DNA from: Thermodesulfomicrobium sp. WS | Lineage (GTDB): Bacteria > Desulfobacterota > Desulfovibrionia > Desulfovibrionales > Desulfomicrobiaceae | Length of the DNA: 64,000 nucleotides | Assembly (NCBI RefSeq): GCF_027925145.1 | Contig: NZ_AP027130.1 | Span: forward strand, 1,984,001 to 2,048,000 | Reading direction: 5' to 3' | In this document: positions 40,098 through 47,024 of the stretch, piece after piece | Layout of the letters: the number at the start of each line of letters is the position of its first letter | Position numbering within the stretch: the first letter of the stretch is position 1 | Program-made: the position numbers and the translations under genes | Notes under the pieces: model-generated | The model's database searches: none | Seen by the model: the letters and a program-made list of their open reading frames with translations, nothing else | What the model was told of the DNA's origin: nothing

Positions 40098-42938
40098 ATG
40101 TTCATGGAATCCTTCATCACCCCCACCACTGCTTCCCCCTCCGTGCCAGGCCGCGTCATCGCCGTACTCGCCCCGCATCCCGATGACGAAGTCCTCGGCT
40201 GCGGCGGTACCCTCGCCGCCCTCGTGCACGCCCAGATCCCGGTGCATGTGGCCATCCTCACCGACGGCCAAAAATGGCAAGACGCCCCCAACTGCCGCCG
40301 GGAAGAATCCTGCTGCGCCGCGCACTGCCTCGGCTATGGCGAACCCCAGTTTTGGGGCCTTGCCGACGGCCATCTGCTGGACGTGCCGGACCTTGCCCAG
40401 CGCATCCTCCATTGGCTGCGAAAGCTCGAAGCCGACACCGTACTCGCCCCCTCCTTATGGGAGATGCACCGCGACCACCGCGCCTGCGCCCAAGCCGCGG
40501 CAAAAGCGACACTCATGGCCGGCGGGACCGTGCGCCTCGCCGGCTACGAAGTAGGGGTCCCCCTTGTGCCCAACCTCTTGGTGGACATCACCCCCTGGCA
40601 GGGCCATAAGGCGCGCGCCATGGCCTGTTTCGCCTCCCAGCTCGGGCGCCAGGCCCTGCACCGGCAGATCCACGGGCTCAACCGCTACCGGACCTATAGC
40701 CTTCCTCGCCATGTGCGCGCTGCCGAGGCCTTCTGCCTTATGGAAGGTGCAGAGCTTGCCCGCCTGCTCCAGGAAACATCGGCCCACACCGTGCATCTGC
40801 TCTCCGCCCAACGCCACAGCACCGAGCGCGAGGCCCAGATCACCGCCCTCACCCAAACCCTCGCCCAGCGCGACGAGGCCATCACCACCCTCACCCAAAC
40901 CCTCGCCCAGCGCGACGAGGCCATCAGCACCCTCACCCAAACCCTCGCCCAGCGCGAGGCCCAGCTTCACCAGATGCTCCACTCCCGCTCCTGGCAGCTC
41001 ACCCGCCCCCTGCGGGCCCTGGCGGCAGTGCGACGGGGTGAGCGCAGCCTGGGTTCCCTGTTCATCGCCCTTGGCCGGCATGCCTTCCACGCCGCTCCCC
41101 TGCCCCAATCCTGGAAGACCAAGGCCAAAGTCGCGGCCCAGACCCTGCGCGAGCAGGTGCTGCAACGCCTCCACTCCCCGGCCAATGCCCATCTGAACCA
41201 GGCCCAAGTGGATGCCTGCCGCGCCCTGTGGCAGCAGGGTGGGTGGGAAGGGCTCCTGAGCCCACAGGCCCCGACCCATTGGCCCCATCTCGACATCAGT
41301 CTGGTCACCTACCACAGCGCCCGTTGGCTCCCGGGTTTTTTCCAAAGCCTCCTCGCCCAGGACTACCCCCTGGACCGCATCCACCTCCTGGTGGTGGACA
41401 ATGGATCTCTCGATCCCACCTGGGAGCTCCTCCAGGAATTTGCCGCCACCTCCGGTCAGCGCCTCGCCGGTGTCCATCTCGAGCGCGGCCCCAACCAGGG
41501 CTTTGGCCGCAGCCATAACCAGGCCATGGCTCAGGGCAACGCCCCCTGGGTGCTCATCGTCAATCCGGACGTGGAGTTCCACCCGCACAGCCTCACCACG
41601 GTAGTGGCCCACGCCATGGCCGACACCCCAGAGACCACAGCCTGGGAGCTGCGCCAGATGCCCTACGAGCATCCCAAGCACTACCACCCGGTCACCTGGG
41701 AGACCACCTGGAACTCACATGCCTGCGTGCTCGTACGCCGTGCGGCCGTCCAATCCGTGGGCGGCTACGATCCGCGCATCTTTCTTTACGGTGAAGACGT
41801 GGAGCTCTCCTTGCGCCTGCGCGCCAATGGCTTCACCCTGCGCTACTGCCCGCCAGCCACCATCACCCACCACGCCTACCCCACCCCAGGGGAGGTCAAG
41901 CCCGCCCAATTCCTGGGCTCCGTCACCGCCAACGCCCTGATCCGCCTTGGCTACGGCACTGTCCAGGACATGGCCATGGTGCCGCTCCTCCTGGGGGCCA
42001 GTCTCCTGCGCTCTCCTTTTGCCGGCGCCCGCATCCAGCTGCTGCGCTATCTCGCCCGCCATTTTCTCCCCCATGTGCCGGCCGTGCTTGCCGAGCGCCG
42101 CCAGCACCCGGCAGTGGGCATCGCGCCGCTGCGCGGCATGGACTATGAGCGTCCCCGCCACGGGGCCTTCGTGCCGGCCTGTCCGCTCTGCGGCGATCTC
42201 CCCCTGGTGAGCGTCATCACCCGCACCATGGCGGGCCGGGAGTTCTTCCTCTGGCAGGCGGGCATGACCGTGCTGCGCCAGACCTACCCGCACGTGGAAT
42301 GGGTGGTGGTGGAGGACGGCGGCAACGCCCAGCAGCCGCTCGTGGAGAGCCTGACCCGCCACACCACCCGGCCGGTGCGCTACATCCCCCTGCCCAAGGT
42401 GGGCCGTACCGAGGCCGGCAACCGTGGCCTGGCCGAGGCCCGCGGCACGCTCCTGCTCTTTCTCGACGACGACGACCTCCTCTACGCCGACCACCTGGAG
42501 ACCTTGGTGCGCGCCCTCCTCGACCATCCCGAGGCCGCAGCCGCCTACAGTCTGGCCCTGGAGATCCCCACCACCGTGCATGCCGACGGCAGCATCCGCG
42601 AGGGCGAATACCTCCTCCACCCCGGTCATCTCCAGCCCTTCGACCCGCAAGTCCTGGCCCACCACAACTTCATCCCCATCCAGGCGCTGCTTGTGCGCCG
42701 CCACCTGTGGGAAGAGCGCGGCGGCTTCGACCCATCCCTGGACGTGCTCGAGGATTGGAACCTCTGGCAGCGCTACGCCCAGGGCAACCACTTCCACTAC
42801 GTGCCCAAGGTCACCTCCCTCTACCGAGTCCCGGCGGACCCAACAGAGCGCCTGCGCCGCCAGACCCGCTTGGATGAAGCCTACGAAACCGTGCGCCAGG
42901 CCACGGCCCGCACCCTTGCCTCCACCCCCACCACCTAG
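40098..42938 (+). CDS. PIG-L deacetylase - coiled coil - double GT2 fusion protein
   Basis: A 946-residue multidomain protein. Residues 15-225 are a PIG-L/LmbE-type zinc deacetylase (HPDDE at 27-31, HRDH at 124-127). Residues about 240-295 are a coiled coil built of three 14-residue repeats (TLTQTLAQRDEAI). Residues 395-660 are a GT-A family 2 transferase (VVDNGS, NPDVEF). Residues 700-940 are a second GT2 (VITRT, FLDDDD). It could deacetylate an N-acetyl sugar and add two residues to the same glycan. GTs joined by coiled coils often act as chain-length rulers. It has its own upstream terminator and is followed 5 bases later by the export permease. Confidence 0.9.
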   Translation: MFMESFITPTTASPSVPGRVIAVLAPHPDDEVLGCGGTLAALVHAQIPVHVAILTDGQKWQDAPNCRREESCCAAHCLGYGEPQFWGLADGHLLDVPDLAQRILHWLRKLEADTVLAPSLWEMHRDHRACAQAAAKATLMAGGTVRLAGYEVGVPLVPNLLVDITPWQGHKARAMACFASQLGRQALHRQIHGLNRYRTYSLPRHVRAAEAFCLMEGAELARLLQETSAHTVHLLSAQRHSTEREAQITALTQTLAQRDEAITTLTQTLAQRDEAISTLTQTLAQREAQLHQMLHSRSWQLTRPLRALAAVRRGERSLGSLFIALGRHAFHAAPLPQSWKTKAKVAAQTLREQVLQRLHSPANAHLNQAQVDACRALWQQGGWEGLLSPQAPTHWPHLDISLVTYHSARWLPGFFQSLLAQDYPLDRIHLLVVDNGSLDPTWELLQEFAATSGQRLAGVHLERGPNQGFGRSHNQAMAQGNAPWVLIVNPDVEFHPHSLTTVVAHAMADTPETTAWELRQMPYEHPKHYHPVTWETTWNSHACVLVRRAAVQSVGGYDPRIFLYGEDVELSLRLRANGFTLRYCPPATITHHAYPTPGEVKPAQFLGSVTANALIRLGYGTVQDMAMVPLLLGASLLRSPFAGARIQLLRYLARHFLPHVPAVLAERRQHPAVGIAPLRGMDYERPRHGAFVPACPLCGDLPLVSVITRTMAGREFFLWQAGMTVLRQTYPHVEWVVVEDGGNAQQPLVESLTRHTTRPVRYIPLPKVGRTEAGNRGLAEARGTLLLFLDDDDLLYADHLETLVRALLDHPEAAAAYSLALEIPTTVHADGSIREGEYLLHPGHLQPFDPQVLAHHNFIPIQALLVRRHLWEERGGFDPSLDVLEDWNLWQRYAQGNHFHYVPKVTSLYRVPADPTERLRRQTRLDEAYETVRQATARTLASTPTT
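40841..40966 (+). repeat. Three tandem 42-bp in-frame repeats (coiled-coil region)
   Basis: Three consecutive copies of a 42-base unit starting CACCGCCCTCACCCAAACCC, the third diverging at its 3' end. Each encodes 14 residues, two heptads, so copy-number change would lengthen or shorten the coiled coil without shifting the frame. Confidence 0.92.
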
Positions 42939-42943
42939 TCGCC

Positions 42944-43759
42944 ATGCACCATCCTGCCTCCCCTTGGGCCCTTGGACGCACCCTGTGGACCCATCGCCAC
43001 CTCCTCGCCACCCTCGCCCAGCGCGAGGTAGCCGCCCGCTACCGCGGCTCGCTGCTCGGCATGCTCTGGACCGTGTGCACCCCGCTTTTGCTCCTCACCG
43101 TGTACACCTTTGTCTTCGGCTTCGTGTACCGGGCCCGCTGGAGCGGCATGGAGGATGGCGGCGGGGTGACCTTCGCCCTCGTGCTCTTTGCCGGGCTCAA
43201 CGTGTTCAACCTGATGGCCGAGGCCCTGTCCCGCGCCCCATACGCCATCGTGAACACCCCGGCATACGTGAAGAAGGTCGTCTTTCCCCTGGAGATCCTG
43301 CCCTGCGTGCCGGTGCTCGCGGCCCTGTTTCAGGCCGGGGTGGGATTCGCCCTCCTGATGGCAGCCCTGGCCCTGGTGCAGGGGCTTTCCGCCACGGCCC
43401 TCCTGGTGCCCGTGGTCCTTGCGCCCCTGCTGCTCCTCCTCATGGGTCTGTCGTGGTTTCTCGCCGCCCTGGGGGTATACGTGCGCGACGTGGCCCACCT
43501 CATGGGCATGGTGCTTACCGTGGCCTTGTTCTTGAGCCCGGTGTTCTACCCCCTCTCCGCCCTGCCCGAGCCCTGGCGCATCCTGCTCCTGGCCAACCCC
43601 CTCACCCTCATGGTGGAGGAGACCCGCGCCGTGCTCATCCTCGGCCGCCTGCCCCAGTGGGAGGCCCTGGCCGTGTATTTGGGGGTGGCCGTCGTCACGT
43701 GCTGCCTCGGCTTCGCCTGGTTCCAAAGGACCCGCAAAGGATTCGCCGATGTCCTCTAA
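42944..43759 (+). CDS. wzm: ABC-2 type polysaccharide export permease (Wzm/TagG-like)
   Basis: A 271-residue inner-membrane permease with six hydrophobic segments. LAQREVAARYRGSLLGMLW is the N-terminal cytoplasmic signature of Wzm/KpsM/TagG exporters, and LFLSPVFYPLSALP the conserved fifth-loop block. It forms the channel that exports finished O-antigen-type glycan. It overlaps the ATPase gene by 11 bases. Confidence 0.92.
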   Translation: MHHPASPWALGRTLWTHRHLLATLAQREVAARYRGSLLGMLWTVCTPLLLLTVYTFVFGFVYRARWSGMEDGGGVTFALVLFAGLNVFNLMAEALSRAPYAIVNTPAYVKKVVFPLEILPCVPVLAALFQAGVGFALLMAALALVQGLSATALLVPVVLAPLLLLLMGLSWFLAALGVYVRDVAHLMGMVLTVALFLSPVFYPLSALPEPWRILLLANPLTLMVEETRAVLILGRLPQWEALAVYLGVAVVTCCLGFAWFQRTRKGFADVL

Positions 43760-45836
43760 ACCGCGCATCGTCCTCGAGCACCTCACCAAGACCTACCACC
43801 TCTACGCCCGGCCCGCAGACCGCCTCCGGCAGATGCTCCTTTCCCGTCTGGGCAGCCCCCGCCGCCTCTACCAGGAGTTCCACGCCCTGCATGACCTCTG
43901 CCTCGAGGTGGCGGACGGCGAGGTCCTCGGCATCGTCGGGCACAACGGCGCGGGCAAATCCACCCTGCTCCAGCTCGTCTGTGGCACCCTCACCCCCACC
44001 TCAGGCACGGTCCACGTCCATGGCCGCATCGCCGCCTTGCTGGAGCTCGGCGCCGGCTTCAACCCGGAATTCACCGGCCGAGAAAACGTCCTGCTCAACG
44101 CCGCGGTCCTCGGCCTCACGCGCGAGGACATCGCCCGGCGCCTGGACGCCATCGTGGCCTTTGCCGACATCGGCCCCTTCATCGACCAGCCGGTAAAGAC
44201 CTATTCCAGCGGCATGTTCGTGCGTCTGGCCTTTGCCGTGGCCAGCGCCGTGGAGCCGGACATCCTGGTCATCGACGAGGCCCTGGCCGTGGGTGACGGC
44301 GCCTTTGCCCGCAAGAGCTTCGAGCGCATCCTCGAGCTCAAGCGCCAGGGCACCACCATCCTCTTCTGCTCCCATTCCCTCTACCAGGTGGAGGCCTTTT
44401 GCACCCGTGTCCTGTGGCTCCATGCCGGCCGCTGCCGCATGCTCGGCGACCCCGGCGCGGTGATCTCCGCCTACGCCCAACACCTCGCCGCCCAAGCCGC
44501 CGGCACCCCTGAGCTGCCGGCCGACATCCCCCTGGAGGGGTCCATCCCCCCGCGCCCTCCTGCCTCAGCCCCAACACCAGCAGGCTCAGGCCGCATCACC
44601 CAGGTGGAGGTGCGCCTCGGGGAGCACACCGGCCGCAGCCTGCATGGCCCAAGCGGCGCCGTGGACCTCCATGTGGCCGTGGCCTTTACCATGGACCCGC
44701 AGCTTCCCCTGCCCACAGTGGGCGTGGTGCTCGACTACGGCTCGGTGGTGGCCGCCTCCAGTGTGGTCTCCCGCACCGACGGGGTGCTCCTCACCCGCGA
44801 CCCCCAAGGCCGCGGCGCCGCCCAGGTCACCTTCCCCCAGATCCCCCTGCGCAAGGGCGAATACCGGGTGAGCGTGTATCTGGCCTGCGAAAACGCCGTG
44901 CACCTCTACGACCAGGTGGTCAGCGCCGCCACCCTCACCCTGGAGGACCATGCCCCGGAGCCGGGTCTGGTGCACTTGGCGCATGGGTGGACCACCGGCC
45001 ACGTGCTCGTGCACGGCCGGCCCTTTGTCCTGGACCCGGCCGATAGCCTTGGCCTTGGCCACGGCCCCTTCGAGCCAGGGGAGACCGCCCTGGTGCGCCG
45101 CCTGGTGCGCCCCGGCATGCGCTGCCTGGATGTGGGGGCCAATATCGGCTACTACACCCTGCTTTTGGCCCAATTGGCAGGCCCCACCGGCCTGGTGGTG
45201 GCCGTGGAGCCCGACCCGGCCAACCAAGAGCTCCTGCGCCACAACCTTGCCCCAGAGCTGGACCGGGGGCAGGTGCGCCTGGTGCCTGCCGCCCTGGGGC
45301 ACACCGCAGGCCGGGTGCGCCTCTTTCACGCCGCAAGCGCCGGCATGCACCGCATCTACCCTTCGGTGTGCTGTAGCTCCCAGGCCGTGGAGGTGGAGCT
45401 CTTGCCCGGCGACCACCTCGGCCTCGCCCCTTTGGACTTTCTCAAGATCGATGTGGAAGGCGCCGAATCTGCGGTCATCGCCGGGCTTGCGCACACCATC
45501 GCCGCCTCCCCCAACCTCGCCATCCTCGCCGAGTTCTCGCCCCTGGCCATGCTCGAGGCCGGCCACGACCCCGCCACCCTGGTGAGCACCCTCGCCTCCC
45601 TGGGCTTCGTGCCCCACAGCGTGGACCCCCACGGCCAAACATCTCCCCTGGACCCCAAGGACCTGGCCCTCGCTGCCGCCCGCATCCCAGCCCAGGGCTT
45701 TGCCCAGCTGCGCGCCGAGCTTGCCGGAAAATCTCCCACCGCCCAGGCCGAAGCCGCCCAGGCCTTCCTTGCTGCCTGCAGCTACCCCCGCCCCCTCTAC
45801 GAAACCCTGCTCTGGAGCCGCACCCCCCGGCCATGA
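43749..45836 (+). CDS. wzt: Wzt-type ABC ATPase fused to an FkbM-type methyltransferase
   Basis: A 695-residue fusion. Residues 1-245 are an ABC ATPase (Walker A GHNGAGKST at 64-72, signature YSSGM near 152, ILVIDEALAVGD). Residues about 280-400 resemble the Wzt C-terminal carbohydrate-binding beta domain. Residues 430-690 are a FkbM-family SAM methyltransferase (DVGANIGYYT near 460, LKIDVEGAE near 565). In classic systems the Wzt C-domain recognises a terminal methyl or phosphate cap placed by WbdD; here the capping-type enzyme appears fused to the reader. The stop overlaps the GNAT gene (ATGA). Confidence 0.9.
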   Translation: MSSKPRIVLEHLTKTYHLYARPADRLRQMLLSRLGSPRRLYQEFHALHDLCLEVADGEVLGIVGHNGAGKSTLLQLVCGTLTPTSGTVHVHGRIAALLELGAGFNPEFTGRENVLLNAAVLGLTREDIARRLDAIVAFADIGPFIDQPVKTYSSGMFVRLAFAVASAVEPDILVIDEALAVGDGAFARKSFERILELKRQGTTILFCSHSLYQVEAFCTRVLWLHAGRCRMLGDPGAVISAYAQHLAAQAAGTPELPADIPLEGSIPPRPPASAPTPAGSGRITQVEVRLGEHTGRSLHGPSGAVDLHVAVAFTMDPQLPLPTVGVVLDYGSVVAASSVVSRTDGVLLTRDPQGRGAAQVTFPQIPLRKGEYRVSVYLACENAVHLYDQVVSAATLTLEDHAPEPGLVHLAHGWTTGHVLVHGRPFVLDPADSLGLGHGPFEPGETALVRRLVRPGMRCLDVGANIGYYTLLLAQLAGPTGLVVAVEPDPANQELLRHNLAPELDRGQVRLVPAALGHTAGRVRLFHAASAGMHRIYPSVCCSSQAVEVELLPGDHLGLAPLDFLKIDVEGAESAVIAGLAHTIAASPNLAILAEFSPLAMLEAGHDPATLVSTLASLGFVPHSVDPHGQTSPLDPKDLALAAARIPAQGFAQLRAELAGKSPTAQAEAAQAFLAACSYPRPLYETLLWSRTPRP

Positions 45837-46849
45837 TGGAACCGATCCCCACCCCCCGCGGCACCTTTACCATCCGTCCTGCGACCGATGCCGATACCCC
45901 CGGCATCCTCGCCCTGTGGCAGGCCGCCTTTGGCCGGCCCCTGGAGCCGCGCCTGTGGGCCTGGAAATACCGCGGCCCCCTGGGGGCCCACATCACCCTG
46001 GCCGTCGCCCCCAACGGGGCAGTGGCCGCGGCCTTCCCCACCGTGCCCGTGCCTGCCCGGGTGGACGGCGCCCCAGCCCAGGTGGAGCTCGCCATGGATT
46101 CCGCCTCCCACCCCGCCTTTCGCGAGGTCCTCTCCGGCCGCACCGGCCTTTTCGTACGCACGGCCCGCGCCCACATGGATGCCGCCCGCCAGCGCGGCAC
46201 CCGATGCCTCTATGGCTTTCCCGGGCCGCGGCACTTGCGCCTGGGAGAACTCCTCCTCGGCTACGTGCCCTGCACCGCCCAGCCCGTGTTCCTCACCGGC
46301 CGCCCCACCGCGCCCCCGGCCCCAGGCATTACCCTCACCCCCATGCCCCCGGATGCGGACCTCTCCTGGGTGGACCCGCTGGATGCCCGCTACGGCCCGG
46401 CCACGGCCCTGCGCCGCACCGCCGCCTTCCTCACCTGGCGCTTCCGCTCCCACCCCCAGCACCCCTACCAGCTCTGGGCGCTGCACCAAGAACCCCGGCT
46501 GCGCCGCCTGCTGCGCCGCCTGTCCCCCCGCGCCTTCGCCCCCACGGCGCCCCTGGGCTACCTCTGCACCCTCCCGCGGCCCGGGGCGACCCGGGTGGTG
46601 GACCTGCTGCTCCCCCCTGCCCTGCTTCCCTCGGCCCTGGCCCTTCTCGCCCGCAGCACCGCCCTCCCCCTGGAACTCTGGCTGGCCGCCGCTCACCCCC
46701 TGCGGCCCCCAGCCGAGGCCGCAGGCCTAACCCCCGACCCAGAACCCCTGGGCGCCACCGCCGCCCTGCGCCCCCTCACCCAGGAGGCGCCCCCCTTGGC
46801 CATGGCCTATACCCTGGCCGATACGGACGTGGATCACCTGGGGGGGTAA
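45833..46849 (+). CDS. GNAT family N-acetyltransferase-like protein
   Basis: A 338-residue protein whose first 150 residues fit a GNAT fold (FTIRPATDADTPGILALWQA, then WKYRGPLGA), the arrangement seen in acyltransferases acting on amino sugars in polysaccharide loci. The rest is Pro/Ala/Leu-rich and not recognised. It is coupled to the Wzt fusion by ATGA and is the last gene before the S-layer gene. The substrate is presumably a nucleotide-linked or glycan amino sugar. Confidence 0.7.
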   Translation: MMEPIPTPRGTFTIRPATDADTPGILALWQAAFGRPLEPRLWAWKYRGPLGAHITLAVAPNGAVAAAFPTVPVPARVDGAPAQVELAMDSASHPAFREVLSGRTGLFVRTARAHMDAARQRGTRCLYGFPGPRHLRLGELLLGYVPCTAQPVFLTGRPTAPPAPGITLTPMPPDADLSWVDPLDARYGPATALRRTAAFLTWRFRSHPQHPYQLWALHQEPRLRRLLRRLSPRAFAPTAPLGYLCTLPRPGATRVVDLLLPPALLPSALALLARSTALPLELWLAAAHPLRPPAEAAGLTPDPEPLGATAALRPLTQEAPPLAMAYTLADTDVDHLGG

Positions 46850-46886
46850 TTTTCTCCCAAAAAGTATTCCCAAGAAAAATTTTCGC

Positions 46887-46915
46887 TTGCCATCGCTGCA
46901 CGTTGGGAATAGAGA
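46887..46915 (+). promoter_or_regulatory. Candidate promoter of the S-layer gene
   Basis: TTGCCA and TAGAGA are separated by 17 bases, in an AT-rich 175-base gap upstream of the S-layer gene. Transcription would start about 100 bases before the ATG, leaving a long leader ending in the strong ribosome site GGAGGGAG. The -10 is only a half match, so other placements are possible. Confidence 0.4.
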
Positions 46916-47024
46916 GCGACCATATTCGTCCCGGTTGGGTTGTTTGTGGGCGCAGAACGCTCTGCCCCCCCGGAGGCGGAAATCTTTTTCCCAACATAAC
47001 CTCAGTTTTAGGAGGGAGTTCCGT

